This document shows positions 10,210 to 21,315 of a DNA stretch of 64,000 nucleotides, one piece after another. The DNA lies in the NCBI RefSeq assembly GCF_000740795.1, contig NZ_JGYG01000010.1, forward strand, positions 1 to 64,000. Direction: 5' to 3'. A model generated the notes under the pieces. It did not search any database. It was not told where the DNA came from and saw nothing but the letters and a program-made list of their open reading frames with translations. Position 1 is the first letter of the stretch. Each line of letters opens with the position of its first letter. The DNA is from Haematobacter massiliensis (GTDB lineage: Bacteria; Pseudomonadota; Alphaproteobacteria; Rhodobacterales; Rhodobacteraceae). The translations under genes and the position numbers were made by a program.

Positions 10210-11136
10210 ATGTCCGACCCCAGCCTGAAACCAGACCCCTCCGTCATCGGGGGGATCGCTGTTGCGCCTTTCGTCCGCCCGCTGGATCCCGTGGCGGAGT
10301 TCCGCAAGCGCGCGGATCGCTTTGCCTTCCTTGCCCAGACGAGCGATCTGGGGCCTTTCCTCGACTTTCTCGCCGCTCTGACCGGTGTCCAGGCGCAGAT
10401 TGCCGAGCGCCTGCCCGCCCCGGAGCCGCTGCGCGCCGAGGAATTCGCCCGCGCCCGGCAGGCAGCGATGCCCCCCATCGACCGGCTCTCTCTCATCGAC
10501 AGCCCGGAACTGGCGGAGACGCTGGAAGCGACGCTTACCGCGCTCCGCGAGGTGGAGATGCCCGATCAGGCCCGCGTGGCGCTGGAGGCGGTGATCGAGG
10601 CCGATGCGGACGCGCGGCGCTGGCTCATCGCGAATGTGATGGCGGAGACGATACCGGAGGAAGCGGCCGCCCCCCTTCTGCTGGTGGCCATTGGTGTGCA
10701 AGTGCATCTGTCACGGCTCGCCGCGACGCTGGATGGTACGGAACTGGTGCCGATCCGCACCGGCGTCTGCCCGGCCTGCGGCGGACGGCCCAATATCTCC
10801 ACCGTGGTCGGCACGCCGGGGGCGGAGAACACGCGCTATGCCCATTGCGCAAGCTGTGCGACGGCGTGGAACGAGGTGCGGGTGAAATGCCTATGCTGCG
10901 GCTCCACCAAGGGTATCGGCTACCGCACTCTGGATGAGGGCGGCAAGGCGGAGAAGGCGTCCGTCCGGGCGGAGGTGTGCGACGAATGCCATCGCTGGGT
11001 GAAGATCCTGTATCAGACGCTGAACCCGACGCTTGACCCGGTGGCGGATGACGTGGCGAGCCTCGGTCTCGACATCGCCCTGCAGGACAGCGAATGGCGT
11101 CGGGGTGCGTTCAACCCGCTGCTGTCGGGGTTCTGA
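10210..11136 (+). CDS. fdhE: Formate dehydrogenase accessory protein FdhE
   Basis: Cytoplasmic rubredoxin-like protein needed to obtain active Tat-exported formate dehydrogenase; family members bind the catalytic subunit. It has 308 residues with four CxxC pairs in the C-terminal half: Cys187/190, 213/216, 227/230 and 257/260, matching the family's iron-binding domains. It lies 40 bases after fdoI with its own GGGAGG site and 3 bases before selA, inside the same apparent operon. Together with FdhD, not seen here, it would mature FdoGHI. Confidence 0.94.
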   Translation: MSDPSLKPDPSVIGGIAVAPFVRPLDPVAEFRKRADRFAFLAQTSDLGPFLDFLAALTGVQAQIAERLPAPEPLRAEEFARARQAAMPPIDRLSLIDSPELAETLEATLTALREVEMPDQARVALEAVIEADADARRWLIANVMAETIPEEAAAPLLLVAIGVQVHLSRLAATLDGTELVPIRTGVCPACGGRPNISTVVGTPGAENTRYAHCASCATAWNEVRVKCLCCGSTKGIGYRTLDEGGKAEKASVRAEVCDECHRWVKILYQTLNPTLDPVADDVASLGLDIALQDSEWRRGAFNPLLSGF

Positions 11137-11139
11137 GCC

Positions 11140-12519
11140 ATGGAGATGCGCGGGCTGCGGGCCCTGCCCTCCGTCGATCGCCTGCTGTCCACCGATACCG
11201 GCCGCGCCTTGCAAGGGGAACACGGGCACCAACCCGTGACGGAGGCATTGCGCGCCTTGCTGGGCGAAGCGCGGGACGCGGCACTCCGCGGCGCCGAGGT
11301 GCCTGCGCCGGAGGCATTGTTGGACACGCTTGCCGACCGGCTCCACGCGGCGGGGCGGTCGGCGCTCCGCCCCGTCCTGAACCTGACGGGAACCGTCCTG
11401 CACACCAATCTCGGCCGTGCCCTGCTCTCGGAGGAGGCGGTTCAGGCCGCGGCGGAGGCGATGCGCGCGCCCGCCGCGCTGGAGCTCGACCTCGCCACCG
11501 GCAAGCGGGGGGAGCGGGATGCACATCTGCGGCAGATGCTCTGCGATCTCACCGGCGCGGAAGATGCGACTGTCGTTAACAACAACGCCGCCGCGGTGCT
11601 CATCACGCTCAATACGCTGGGCGCGGGGCGGGAGGCGGTGGTGTCGCGCGGCGAGCTGATCGAGATCGGCGGCGCCTTCCGCATGCCGGACATCATGGAA
11701 AGCGCGGGCGTCCGCTTGCGCGAGGTGGGCACCACCAATCGCACGCATCTGCGCGACTACGAAAGCGCCGTCACCGAGGCGACGGGCATGGTGCTGAAGG
11801 TGCATCCCTCGAACTATCGGATCGAGGGGTTTACCGCCTCCGTCACTGCGGCGGAGCTTGCCCCGCTGGCCATCCGGGCGGGGGTGCCGCTGGTCAACGA
11901 CCTTGGCTCCGGCACGCTGATCGACATGGCCCTGCTCGGCCTGCCGCCGGAGCCGACGGTGCGAGAGGCAGTGGCGGAAGGCGCGGATATCGTCACCTTC
12001 TCGGGCGACAAGCTGCTGGGCGGGCCGCAGGCGGGGTTCATCGTCGGGCGGGCCGACCTGATCGCGCGCATCAATCGCAACCCGCTGAAACGCGCGCTCC
12101 GGCTCGACAAGATACGCATCGCCGCGCTGGCGGCCACGCTCCGGCTCTATGCCGACACGGGCCGCGCGGTGGAGCGGTTGCCGACCCTGCGCCTTCTGCG
12201 GCGGGGGGAGGCGGAGATCCGGGCGCAGGCGGAGCGGCTGTGCCCGGATGTCGCCGCCCTTCTGCCTGAGGGGTTTCAGGCCGCGGTAACGGGGTGTGAG
12301 AGCCAGATCGGCTCCGGCGCCCTGCCCGTCGAGACGCTGCCCTCCGCGGGGTTGCGGCTCACGGGGCCGGACGGGAAAGCGCCGGAGCGGCTGGCGGCAG
12401 CGCTTCGCGCGCTGGACCGGCCTTTGCTGGGCCGGATCGCGGATGGGGCGCTGATCCTCGATCTGCGCTGTCTTGAGGAAGACGGGGCATTGACCGGCGC
12501 CATGGCGGCTCTCCGATGA
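11140..12519 (+). CDS. selA: L-seryl-tRNA(Sec) selenium transferase SelA
   Basis: Pyridoxal-phosphate enzyme that converts Ser-tRNA(Sec) to Sec-tRNA(Sec) using selenophosphate. The 459 residues agree with the bacterial family. The PLP lysine is Lys291 in [11 protein letters not shown] (Lys295 in E. coli), and [15 protein letters not shown] at about 81-95 is a conserved substrate-binding block. The N-terminal tRNA-binding domain is present. The start comes 3 bases after the fdhE stop, and the gene overlaps selB by 4 nt. Its only visible client in the window is fdoG. Confidence 0.97.
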   Translation: MEMRGLRALPSVDRLLSTDTGRALQGEHGHQPVTEALRALLGEARDAALRGAEVPAPEALLDTLADRLHAAGRSALRPVLNLTGTVLHTNLGRALLSEEAVQAAAEAMRAPAALELDLATGKRGERDAHLRQMLCDLTGAEDATVVNNNAAAVLITLNTLGAGREAVVSRGELIEIGGAFRMPDIMESAGVRLREVGTTNRTHLRDYESAVTEATGMVLKVHPSNYRIEGFTASVTAAELAPLAIRAGVPLVNDLGSGTLIDMALLGLPPEPTVREAVAEGADIVTFSGDKLLGGPQAGFIVGRADLIARINRNPLKRALRLDKIRIAALAATLRLYADTGRAVERLPTLRLLRRGEAEIRAQAERLCPDVAALLPEGFQAAVTGCESQIGSGALPVETLPSAGLRLTGPDGKAPERLAAALRALDRPLLGRIADGALILDLRCLEEDGALTGAMAALR

Positions 12520-14438
12520 TCGTCGGCACGGCGGGTCATATCGACCATGGCAAGACCGCGCTTGTCCGGGCGCTGACCGGCGTCGATACCGACCGGCTGA
12601 AGGAGGAGAAGGCCCGCGGCATCACCATCGACCTCGGCTTCGCCTATGCCGATCTGGGCGCCGGCGTCACGGGTTTCGTCGATGTGCCGGGACATGAGCG
12701 GTTCGTTCATACGATGGTGGCGGGCGCCGGGGGCATCGACATGGCCCTGCTCGTCATCGCGGCGGATGACGGGATCATGCCGCAGACGCGGGAGCATCTC
12801 GCGATCCTCGACCTGCTGGGCATCCGGCGCGGCATTGTGGCGATCAGCAAATGCGACATGGTGGTGGAGCCGCTGCTGAAGGCCCGGCGGGAGGAGATCA
12901 CCAACCTGCTCGCCCCCACCGGGCTGGCTGGCGCGCCGATTCTCGCCGTTTCCGCCCTGACCGGCAAGGGGATGGAGACGTTGCGCCATGCGCTCATCCT
13001 GGCGGAGGCGGAGACGCAGATGCGCGCGGAGTCCGGGCTGTTCCGCATGACGGTGGACCGCAGCTTCACCCTCACCGGCGCGGGAACGGTGGTGACAGGC
13101 ACCGTCGTGTCGGGCCGCGTGGCGCCGGGAGATACGGTCACCATCAGCCCCAGCGGCCTTTCCGGTCGCGTGCGGGGAATTCATGCTCAGAGCCGGGCGG
13201 CGACGGCCGGGCGCGCGGGCCAGCGTTGTGCGGTGAACATCTCGGGCGACGGCATCTCCCGCGACGCGATCCACCGGGGGGACATGCTCGTCGACCCCGC
13301 CCTGCACGCGCCGACCCAACGCATCGACGCCCGGCTCCGCGTGCTCGGGGAGGAGCCAAAGCCGCTCGGCACCTGGTTTCCGGCCCGCTTCCACTCCGGC
13401 GCGGCGGAGGCTGACGCGCGGATCATCCCGCTCGATGGCCCGTTGCGGCCGGGCGGGTCCGGGCTGTGCCAGATCGTGCTCGACCGGCCTGTGGCGGCGA
13501 CGGTGGGGGACAGCTTCATTCTGCGCGACGTGTCGGCACGGCGGACGATCGGTGGGGGCAGGCTTCTCGACCTGCGGGCCCCGCAACGCCGACGGAGCAC
13601 ACCGGAGCGGCTGGCGCTCATCCGGGCGGCAGAAGCGGCCGATCCGCTGGCGGCCATGCTGCTGGCGGAGCCGGGCGTCGTCGCGGCTGAGCCATTCTTT
13701 CGGGATCGCGCCCTTCTGCCGGCGGCGGTAGAGGCCCCGACGATCGGCAGCGGCGAGACGCGCGTCCTGATGCGTCGCGAACGGCTGGAGGCGCTTGCTT
13801 CCGGGCTGATCGAGACGCTCGGCGCCTGGCACGCGGAGAACCCGGAGGCGCAGGGCATGGGGCGCGAACGCTTGCGCCTTGCCCTGCCTGTCCGGCTGCC
13901 GAAGGAGCCGTTCCTTGCCTTCCTGCGGACGGAGGCGGAAGCAGGGCGCATCGTACAGGACGGCGCCTTCCTGCGTCTCCCCGGCCACGAGATCCGGCTG
14001 GATCCCGCGGATGCGGACCTGCTGGAACGCTTCCTGCCGGAGTTGACAGGGCCGGCGCGCTTCCGTCCGCCCCGGGTCCGCGACCTCGCCGCGCAGTTCG
14101 GCCTGGATGAGCGGGAAGTGCGGCGTGTCCTGAAACTTGGGCAGAAGACGGGTCGTGTCGATCAGGTGGCGCATGATCATTTCTTCACGCGGGAGACGGT
14201 GGCCGAAATGGTCGCCATCGCGCGCGATGTGGCCGCCACCTCTCCCGACGGCTTCGCCGCAGCTGCCTTCCGCGACCGGATGGACAACGGCCGGAAGGTG
14301 GCGATCCAGATCCTCGATTTCTTCGACCGGCACGGCGTCACGTTGCGGCGGGGAGATCTGCGGCGCATCAACCCGCACCGGCTTGATCTTTTCGGGCCGC
14401 TGCCGATGGACCCGCAAAGTCCGGGATGCGTAAGCTGA
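12516..14438 (+). CDS. selB: Selenocysteine-specific elongation factor SelB
   Basis: GTPase that delivers Sec-tRNA(Sec) to ribosomes paused at UGA next to a SECIS hairpin. The G-domain motifs are at the N-terminus: [11 protein letters not shown] (4-14), DVPGHERF (56-63) and SKCD (111-114). EF-Tu-like beta-barrels follow, then about 250 C-terminal residues of winged helices, including a conserved run near [14 protein letters not shown]. Length is 640 residues, against about 614 in E. coli. ATGA overlap with selA indicates co-translation. The partner tRNA gene starts 190 bases downstream. Confidence 0.97.
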   Translation: MIVGTAGHIDHGKTALVRALTGVDTDRLKEEKARGITIDLGFAYADLGAGVTGFVDVPGHERFVHTMVAGAGGIDMALLVIAADDGIMPQTREHLAILDLLGIRRGIVAISKCDMVVEPLLKARREEITNLLAPTGLAGAPILAVSALTGKGMETLRHALILAEAETQMRAESGLFRMTVDRSFTLTGAGTVVTGTVVSGRVAPGDTVTISPSGLSGRVRGIHAQSRAATAGRAGQRCAVNISGDGISRDAIHRGDMLVDPALHAPTQRIDARLRVLGEEPKPLGTWFPARFHSGAAEADARIIPLDGPLRPGGSGLCQIVLDRPVAATVGDSFILRDVSARRTIGGGRLLDLRAPQRRRSTPERLALIRAAEAADPLAAMLLAEPGVVAAEPFFRDRALLPAAVEAPTIGSGETRVLMRRERLEALASGLIETLGAWHAENPEAQGMGRERLRLALPVRLPKEPFLAFLRTEAEAGRIVQDGAFLRLPGHEIRLDPADADLLERFLPELTGPARFRPPRVRDLAAQFGLDEREVRRVLKLGQKTGRVDQVAHDHFFTRETVAEMVAIARDVAATSPDGFAAAAFRDRMDNGRKVAIQILDFFDRHGVTLRRGDLRRINPHRLDLFGPLPMDPQSPGCVS

Positions 14439-14627
14439 CGAGAGAACTACCGGCCACAGACACGTGGCAGGGTCGCAGGGTGCGTCAGGAAAGCGCAACG
14501 GACTCCGCGCGGAACCTTAAAGCGCCTCAATGCCAACAGCAGCGTTGCCGGATATGTTGCCAGATGGGAATTCACACCATAATACTTCGCCAGCAATTGC
14601 CCGCGAGCCGCTGATTGCATTGCGTTG

Positions 14628-14723
14628 GGAGGAGCAGCGTCCCTGGTGGGGCGGCCGGACTTCAACTCCGGTTGGGGCAGCGAGCCTGTCCCGGGTGGGT
14701 TCGACTCCCATTCTCCTCCGCCA
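14628..14723 (+). tRNA. selC: tRNA-Sec (anticodon UCA)
   Basis: A 96-nt tRNA with the features of tRNA-Sec: a long acceptor arm (GGAGGAG pairing with CTCCTCC), anticodon stem-loop CCGGACTTCAACTCCGG carrying TCA, a long variable arm, TTCGA in the T loop, discriminator G and encoded CCA. The order of elements closely follows E. coli selC (95 nt). It lies downstream of selB in the same orientation. It decodes the UGA in fdoG. Confidence 0.97.
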
Positions 14724-14847
14724 CGCAGCCGGATCTGCCCGGACCTGAGCGTCACGCCGCGCAACGTTATTTCGCGCGCCTGTCCTTTGCGCTGGCGTTT
14801 TCCGCAGGGAAGCGTTAATGCCGCCGCGATATTTCCGGGAAATGTAC

Positions 14848-16665
14848 ATGGACCTTCGCAACATCGCGATCATCGCGCACGTTGACCACGGCAAGACGAC
14901 GCTGGTGGACGAGCTTCTCAAACAATCCGGGGCCTTCCGAGAGAACCAGGCCGTCGCCGAACGGGCGATGGACTCGAACGACATCGAACGCGAGCGGGGG
15001 ATCACCATTCTCGCCAAGGCGACGAGCGTCGAATGGAAAGGCATCCGCATCAACATCGTGGACACGCCTGGCCACGCCGACTTCGGCGGCGAGGTGGAGC
15101 GCATCCTGAACATGGTGGACGGTGTCGTTCTGCTGGTGGACGCGGCCGAAGGGCCGATGCCGCAGACGAAATTCGTCACCTCCAAGGCGCTGGCGCTGGG
15201 GCTGAAACCCATCGTCGTGCTGAACAAGGTGGACAAACCCGACGCCGAACCCGACCGGGCGCATAACGAGGTGTTCGACCTGTTCGCCGCGCTGGACGCG
15301 ACCGACGAACAGCTCGACTTCCCCACCATGTATGCCTCCGGCCGCGCCGGCTGGGCTGACATGGGGCTGAACGGGCCGCGCAAGGATCTGTCGGCGCTGT
15401 TCGACCTGATCGTGGCGCATGTGCCCGCCCCCGCGCAGGTCGCGCGGCGGGACGAGCCATTCCGCATGCTGGCCACCACGCTGGGCTCCGACCCGTTCAT
15501 CGGGCGCATCCTCACGGGCCGGGTCGAATCCGGCACGCTGAAGGCTGGCGACACGATCAAGGCGCTGTCCCGCACGAACGAGCGGATCGAGCAGTTCCGC
15601 GTCTCCAAGATCCTCGCCTTCCGCGGCCTGTCGCAACAGCCGATCGACCTCGCGGAAGCGGGGGACATCGTGACGATCGCGGGCATGTCCAAGGCCACGG
15701 TGGCAGACACGCTCTGCGCGCTGGAGGTGGAGACCGCCCTCCCCGCCCAGCCCATCGACCCGCCGACGATCTCCGTCACCTTCGGCATCAATGACAGCCC
15801 GCTCGCAGGCCGCGACGGCAGCAAGGTGCAGTCCCGTGTCATCCGCGAGCGGCTGATGAAGGAAGCGGAGCAGAACGTCGCGATCAAGGTCGAGGATACG
15901 CCGGGCGGCGAGAGCTTCGTCGTTTCTGGCCGGGGCGAGTTGCAGATGGGCGTGCTCATCGAGAACATGCGTCGCGAGGGCTTCGAGCTTTCCATCTCCC
16001 GCCCCCGCGTCATCCTGCGTGAAGAAGGAGGCGAACGGCTGGAGCCGATCGAGGAAGTCATCATCGACGTGGATGACGACTATACCGGCGCGGTGATCGA
16101 CAAGCTGACCGGCACCCGCAAGGGCGATCTGGTGGAAATGCGTCCTGCGGGAGCAGGCAAGACGCGGATCGTGGCCCATGTGCCGTCCCGCGGGCTGATC
16201 GGCTATCAGGGCGAATTCCTGACCGATACGCGTGGTACGGGCGTGCTCAACCGCATCTTCCACAGCTGGGCCCCCTACAAGGGCGCGATCCAGGGCCGCC
16301 GTCAGGGCGTGCTGATCTCCATGGAGAACGGTACTTCCGTCGCCTATGCGCTCTGGAACCTGGAGGAGCGCGGCAAGCTCTTCATCGGGGCGCAGGAAGC
16401 CGTCTACGAGGGCATGATCATCGGCGAGCACAGCCGGGACAATGACCTTGAGGTGAACCCGCTGAAGGGCAAGAAGCTCACCAACGTCCGCGCCTCCGGC
16501 ACGGATGAGGCTGTGCGCCTGACCACGCCGGTTACCATGAGCCTCGAGCAGTCCATCGCCTATATCGACGATGACGAGCTGGTGGAGGTCACGCCGAAGA
16601 TCATCCGCCTGCGGAAACGCTACCTCGACCCGCATGAGCGCAAGCGCCAGTCGCGGAACGAGTGA
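14848..16665 (+). CDS. typA: Ribosome-associated GTPase TypA/BipA
   Basis: Translational GTPase of the EF-G family that binds 70S ribosomes and supports ribosome assembly and stress growth. P-loop AHVDHGKT lies at residues 10-17, [14 protein letters not shown] and NKVDKPDA follow, and the C-terminal BipA-specific domain is complete (605 residues). I start at 14848 (MDLRNIAII), the family N-terminus. In-frame ATG codons at 14842 and 14818 exist, and the latter has a better purine-rich site (AGGGAAG), so a 10-residue longer form is possible. A strong terminator follows. Confidence 0.95.
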   Translation: MDLRNIAIIAHVDHGKTTLVDELLKQSGAFRENQAVAERAMDSNDIERERGITILAKATSVEWKGIRINIVDTPGHADFGGEVERILNMVDGVVLLVDAAEGPMPQTKFVTSKALALGLKPIVVLNKVDKPDAEPDRAHNEVFDLFAALDATDEQLDFPTMYASGRAGWADMGLNGPRKDLSALFDLIVAHVPAPAQVARRDEPFRMLATTLGSDPFIGRILTGRVESGTLKAGDTIKALSRTNERIEQFRVSKILAFRGLSQQPIDLAEAGDIVTIAGMSKATVADTLCALEVETALPAQPIDPPTISVTFGINDSPLAGRDGSKVQSRVIRERLMKEAEQNVAIKVEDTPGGESFVVSGRGELQMGVLIENMRREGFELSISRPRVILREEGGERLEPIEEVIIDVDDDYTGAVIDKLTGTRKGDLVEMRPAGAGKTRIVAHVPSRGLIGYQGEFLTDTRGTGVLNRIFHSWAPYKGAIQGRRQGVLISMENGTSVAYALWNLEERGKLFIGAQEAVYEGMIIGEHSRDNDLEVNPLKGKKLTNVRASGTDEAVRLTTPVTMSLEQSIAYIDDDELVEVTPKIIRLRKRYLDPHERKRQSRNE

Positions 16666-16670
16666 CAGGA

Positions 16671-16697
16671 AAGCCCCGCCTCGGCGGGGCTTTTTAC
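16671..16697 (+). terminator. Intrinsic terminator after typA
   Basis: AGCCCCGCC and GGCGGGGCT form a 9-bp GC stem with a 2-3 base loop, followed by a run of T, starting 7 bases after the typA stop. Classic Rho-independent form. Confidence 0.93.
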
Positions 16698-16830
16698 TGC
16701 CGCGGGCATTGCGTGAGCCTGCGGGTTTCCGGTGAAGAGCGGGATTGGCGGGGGGTATGGGCCACATCGGGTTCCGATGCTGCCGAACGACAAGGAATGG
16801 CCTCGCGCCGGGACTCCTCACCGCGCCGGG

Positions 16831-18072
16831 CTAGGAAGCGCTCCCGCCGTGGCGGGCACGATCGCCCAAGGGCAGCAGCCGCTTCCGCGTGACGAACAGC
16901 AGGATACACACCGTCATCAACACCGCCGCGAGCAGGAAGGGTGCTCCCGGCAGGTGAATGGATGTCCGCCCGGAGGTGAAATGCGCAAAGACCTGCGTCA
17001 TCACCAGCGGTGAGATCACCATGTTCAGCGCGTTGAGACTGGCCAGCACGCCCTGAAGCTCCCCCTGTTGATCGTCGCTCGCCCGGCGGGACATCACCGC
17101 CGTCAGCGCCGGCCCCACAACCCCGCCGAGCGCGGTCAGCGGCGTCAGCGCGAGTGCCAGCGCGCCGTTGGTAATGAAGCCGAGCGCCACGAAAGAGGCC
17201 ACGTCAATGCACATGCCGATGACGACGGTCCGCCCGTCTCCGAAACGGCGGATCATCGGGGCAATCAGAAAGCCCTGCACCACTGCCATGCCGACACCGA
17301 AAACGGCGAGGGAGATGCCCACCATCCGGCTGTTCCAGCCGAACTGCGCCTCGCCGAAGAAGGGCCAGACCGCCGGATAGGAAAAGAGCGCGATGCAGTA
17401 GAGCAGATAGACGATCAGGAAACGCGGCAGGCCCGGCAGGCGCCCGATGGCGCGAAAGGCCCCGAACGGGTTGGCGCGCCGGATGTCGAAGGGGCGGCGG
17501 ATGCGGTCGGTCACCGTCTCCGGCAGGACGAAATACCCGATCACTGCATTGAGCGCCGCCAGTGCCGCTGCAGCCCAGAACGGGGCCCGCGTGCCGAATT
17601 CCGCCAGCCCTGCCCCGGCCAGCGGGCCGAGCACGAAGCCGAGACCGAAAGCCGCGTTGATGAGGCCGAAGTTCCGGGCCTTGTCTTCTGGCGGGGAAAC
17701 GTCGGCCATATAGGCCGCCGCCGTTGCGTGAGTGGCGGAGGCCAACCCGCCGATTGCCCGCCCGATGACAAGCAGCGTCAGCGTATGAGCCAACGCCATG
17801 AGCATGTAGTCGAGCGCCACCACCAGCAGCGAGACGAGCAGCACCGGCCTCCGCCCGTAGCGATCCGACAGGGAGCCGAGCACCGGGCCGAACAGGAACT
17901 GCATCACCGCAAAGAGCGCGGCGAGCACGCCCCCCCAGATCGCGGCATTGGCGAGCCCCTCATGCGTCACCTCGCGCAGCAGCGCGGGCGTGACGGGAAG
18001 GATGAGGCCGATCCCGATCGCGTCGATCAGGATGGTCATGCAAATAACCATGGTCGGAAGGCGCGACGGCAT
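16831..18072 (-). CDS. MFS transporter, tetracycline-efflux-like (TCR/Tet) family
   Basis: Proton-coupled inner-membrane exporter with about 12 transmembrane helices (413 residues). The cytoplasmic loop 2-3 motif GSLSDRYGRRP and the TM5 glycine-rich block GFVLGPLAGAGL identify the drug:H+ antiporter-1 group close to TetA. The start at 18072 (MPSRLPTMVICMTILID) puts the first helix at the N-terminus; a frame extended to 18150 would add 26 basic residues. No TetR-type repressor is adjacent, so real tetracycline export is unproven. Substrate unknown. Confidence 0.87.
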   Translation of the reverse strand: MPSRLPTMVICMTILIDAIGIGLILPVTPALLREVTHEGLANAAIWGGVLAALFAVMQFLFGPVLGSLSDRYGRRPVLLVSLLVVALDYMLMALAHTLTLLVIGRAIGGLASATHATAAAYMADVSPPEDKARNFGLINAAFGLGFVLGPLAGAGLAEFGTRAPFWAAAALAALNAVIGYFVLPETVTDRIRRPFDIRRANPFGAFRAIGRLPGLPRFLIVYLLYCIALFSYPAVWPFFGEAQFGWNSRMVGISLAVFGVGMAVVQGFLIAPMIRRFGDGRTVVIGMCIDVASFVALGFITNGALALALTPLTALGGVVGPALTAVMSRRASDDQQGELQGVLASLNALNMVISPLVMTQVFAHFTSGRTSIHLPGAPFLLAAVLMTVCILLFVTRKRLLPLGDRARHGGSAS

Positions 18073-18329
18073 GCCTGTCCCCGAATTGCCCCACCTGTTC
18101 GGTCGAAACCGATTCCTCAGGCTTCTATGCGCGGGCGCAGGGACAAGCAAATGTCAGCAGGGCGATTGCGGCGGGTTTGCGCGGAATGTGACCAGCCAGT
18201 GCCTATTCCGATAGGAAAGGCACCGGAGCCGCGGGGCCGCCGCGATACCCGCCCGTCAGGTTTCACGCCCCGTCCCGGGGTTCTCCTTCTGCCGCAGCCA
18301 TCCCCGTCTGCCCGGCGGGGCTCGAACAC

Positions 18330-20819
18330 TCAGCCGTCGGCGCGGATGCGCGCGTTCGCCGGGTCGTAGGGGCTGTCCTGCGTCACTTCGGCGGGCCAGA
18401 GCTTGCCGCCCATCCGCACGTCCAGCCGCGTGCCGGGCATGGCGAGACCCGGCTCCACATATCCCATGCCGATGGATTTCCCGAAGGCCACCGACCACCC
18501 GCCGGAAGTGAGCCGCCCGACGACACGTCCGTCGCGCCAGAGCGCCTCGCGCCCCCAGGGATCCGCATCCGCCGGCCCGTCGATCAGCAGGGTGACGCAG
18601 GTGGCGCGAAGGGGGGCTGCCTCCATCGCCTCCCGTCCTTGAAACTGCTTGGACAGGTCTACGAACCGCTCCACCCCCGCCTCCAGCGGGGTCGCATCGC
18701 GGCCGAGTTCGGTTCCGAAGGCGCGGTAGGATTTCTCCTGCCTGAGCCAGTTCTGCGCCCGCGCGCCGACCAGCTTCAGCCCATGCGGTTGACCCGCTTC
18801 CATCAGCCTGTCCCACAGGTATGTCTGCATCTCGATCGGATGGTGAAGCTCCCAGCCCAGCTCTCCCGTATAGGCCACCCGGATGGCGCGGACGGGGCAC
18901 ATGCCCAGCTCCACCTCCCGCATGGAAAGCCATGGGAACCTCTTGTTGGACAGCGCGGTTTCCGGCTCCGCGTCGCGGATCAGCGCCTTGAGAATGTCGC
19001 GCGACGCAGGCCCGGCCAGCGCGAAGACCCCCCATTGCGTCGTGATGTCGTGAATGTCGATCCAGCCGAACTCCGCCGCCCTGTCCTCGGCGCATTTGCG
19101 CAGCCAGTCGCCGTCATAGGCCGCCCATGCCCCGGCAGAGACGAGGTAGTAGGCATCCTCCGCAAGCCGCACGATGGTATATTCCGACCGGACGGTGCCC
19201 GTGGGGGTGAGCGCATAGGTCAGCCCGATCCGCCCTACCTTCGGCAGCCGGTTGGTGGTGAACCAGTCGAGAAACGCCGTCGCTCCCGGACCGCGCACAA
19301 GATGCTTGGCAAAGGCGCTGGCGTCGATCAGCCCGGCCGCGGACCGGACCGCTTCCGCCTCTGCCCTGGCATATTGCCACCAGCCGCCGCGCCGGAAGCT
19401 GCGTGCGGCGTGATCGTCGAAACCGGGTGGCGCGTAGTAATTCGGCCGCTCCCAGCCGTTGACCTGGCCGAACTGCGCACCTGCCGCCTTCTGGCGATCA
19501 TAGGCCGGGGCGGTGCGCAACGGACGGGCCGCCTCCCGCTCCTCGTCGGGGTGGTGGAGAATGAAGACATGCTCATAGCATTCCTCGTTCTTGCGGACGG
19601 CATATTCGGTGGTCATCCAGTCGCCGTACCGGCGGGGATCGAGGCTCGCCATGTCGATCTCCGCCTCCCCCGCCGTCATCAGCTGCGCGAGGTAGTGGCC
19701 CGTTCCGCCCGCCGCCGTGATACCGAAGGAAAAGCCCTCCGCCAGCCACATGTTGCGCAGTCCCGGGGCGGGCCCGACCAGCGGGTTGCCGTCGGGCGTA
19801 TAGCAGATGGGGCCGTTGAAATCGTCCTTCAGCCCCGCCGCCTCGGACGACGGAATGCGGTGGAGCATGGCGGCATACTCCTCCTCGATCCGGTCGAGGG
19901 CGAGCGGGAACAGGTCTGCCCGGAAACTCTCGGGCACATCATAGGCGAACCGCGCGGGCGCGCCCCGCTCATAGGGGCCGAGGATCCAGCCCCCGCGCTC
20001 CTCCCGGACATACCATTTCGCATCCGCATCCCGCAGGACGGGATGTTCCGGGTTTCCTGCCCTCCGCCAGTCCACCAGCGCAAGATCAGGCTCCGTTACG
20101 ATATACTGATGCTCGACCGGGATCGCAGGAATTTTGAGGCCCAGAAGCCGCGCCGTGCGCTGCGCATGGTTGCCCGTCGCGGTTACCACATGTTCTGCGG
20201 TAATCTCCACCCGCTCCTCCGAGGGGACGAGGTTGCCGCCCCGCTCCACCATCTTCGTCGCGGTCACGATCCATTCCCGTCCCGTCCAGCGGTAGCCATC
20301 CACCTGCCAGCGCCGCTCGATCGTGGCGCCGTGGAGCCGGGCGCCCCGCGCCATAGCCTGTGTCACATCGGCGGGGTTGATATAGCCATCCGTCGGATGA
20401 AACAGCGCACCTTTCAGATCCTCGGCGCGGACCAGCGGCCAACGCTCCGCGATCTGCTGCGGGGTCAGGAACACATGTTCGATGCCGACTGCCTCCGCCG
20501 TCGCGGAATAGAGCCGGTACTCATCCATCCGCGCCTCCGTCTGCGCCATGCGGAGGTTGCCGACGATGGCGAAGCCGGGGTTCAGGCCCGTCTCCTCCTC
20601 CAGCGTCTTGTAGAAGCGGACAGAGTAGTCGTGGATATGGCTGGTCGCGTAGCCCATGTTGAATAGCGGCAGAAGCCCCGCCGCGTGCCAGGTGGAGCCG
20701 GACGTCAGCTCATCCCGCTCCAGCAGCATGGTATCCCATCCCGCGCGGGCGAGGTGATAGGCAATGGCTGTGCCGACGGCGCCACCACCGACGACAAGGG
20801 CTCTGACATGGGTCTTCAT
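18330..20819 (-). CDS. FAD-dependent oxidoreductase fused to GcvT-like domain (dimethylglycine/sarcosine dehydrogenase family)
   Basis: Likely oxidatively demethylates an N-methyl amine and passes the C1 unit to tetrahydrofolate. The N-terminal DAO domain shows the dinucleotide motif VVGGGAVG (9-16) and runs to about 390. The linker FAO domain follows, then GcvT folate-binding domains from about 430 to 829. Length (829) equals that of dimethylglycine-dehydrogenase-type enzymes. The HAAG block near residue 45 is where flavin is covalently attached in relatives. Which methyl amine is used cannot be told; no glycine-betaine genes are adjacent. Confidence 0.88.
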   Translation of the reverse strand: MKTHVRALVVGGGAVGTAIAYHLARAGWDTMLLERDELTSGSTWHAAGLLPLFNMGYATSHIHDYSVRFYKTLEEETGLNPGFAIVGNLRMAQTEARMDEYRLYSATAEAVGIEHVFLTPQQIAERWPLVRAEDLKGALFHPTDGYINPADVTQAMARGARLHGATIERRWQVDGYRWTGREWIVTATKMVERGGNLVPSEERVEITAEHVVTATGNHAQRTARLLGLKIPAIPVEHQYIVTEPDLALVDWRRAGNPEHPVLRDADAKWYVREERGGWILGPYERGAPARFAYDVPESFRADLFPLALDRIEEEYAAMLHRIPSSEAAGLKDDFNGPICYTPDGNPLVGPAPGLRNMWLAEGFSFGITAAGGTGHYLAQLMTAGEAEIDMASLDPRRYGDWMTTEYAVRKNEECYEHVFILHHPDEEREAARPLRTAPAYDRQKAAGAQFGQVNGWERPNYYAPPGFDDHAARSFRRGGWWQYARAEAEAVRSAAGLIDASAFAKHLVRGPGATAFLDWFTTNRLPKVGRIGLTYALTPTGTVRSEYTIVRLAEDAYYLVSAGAWAAYDGDWLRKCAEDRAAEFGWIDIHDITTQWGVFALAGPASRDILKALIRDAEPETALSNKRFPWLSMREVELGMCPVRAIRVAYTGELGWELHHPIEMQTYLWDRLMEAGQPHGLKLVGARAQNWLRQEKSYRAFGTELGRDATPLEAGVERFVDLSKQFQGREAMEAAPLRATCVTLLIDGPADADPWGREALWRDGRVVGRLTSGGWSVAFGKSIGMGYVEPGLAMPGTRLDVRMGGKLWPAEVTQDSPYDPANARIRADG

Positions 20820-21096
20820 GATGCGCGTCCTGTGCAGGAAGATGCTGGCACCATGCTATGCCGCCGCGCGGGCCGATGCCGTCCGTCCGACGCTTCTCGG
20901 CGGGAAAGCGACACCGGGCCGACACGGGGCTGTTGACCGGCGGGCCCGCTCCCGGCATCCTGCCCCGAAATGAACCGCTTCCACGGGAAGCCGGTTTCTT
21001 TTCGCCTTGCCGCAACTCCCCGCTTGAAATTCCCCGCAAATGGGAGCATCTATCCCCTGCCCGCGATTTTTGCGGGCGATCCCTATTGGAGTGAAC

Positions 21097-21315
21097 ATGG
21101 CCAAGGAAGAACTGCTCGAATTTCCCGGCGTCGTGAAGGAACTCCTGCCGAATGCGACGTTTCGGGTCGAGCTGGAGAACGGCCATGAAATCATCGCTCA
21201 TACGGCAGGAAAGATGCGCAAGAACCGGATCCGCGTTCTTGCCGGCGACCGCGTTCAGGTTGAGATGACGCCCTACGACCTGTCGAAGGGCCGGATCAAC
21301 TACCGCTTCAAGTAA
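21097..21315 (+). CDS. infA: Translation initiation factor IF-1
   Basis: S1/OB-fold protein of 72 residues, the standard IF-1 length; it binds the ribosomal A site during initiation. The family start [11 protein letters not shown] and end [13 protein letters not shown] are both present. The start at 21097 follows a GGAG site. The stop TAA overlaps the ATG of maf (TAATG), so the two are coupled. Order infA-maf-rng-yacG is common in Rhodobacterales. Confidence 0.97.
   Translation: MAKEELLEFPGVVKELLPNATFRVELENGHEIIAHTAGKMRKNRIRVLAGDRVQVEMTPYDLSKGRINYRFK

Noticed and set aside
16831-18072. Calling the MFS protein a tetracycline resistance gene
   Set aside because: Only family-level motifs are visible and no TetR gene is adjacent; drug specificity cannot be read.
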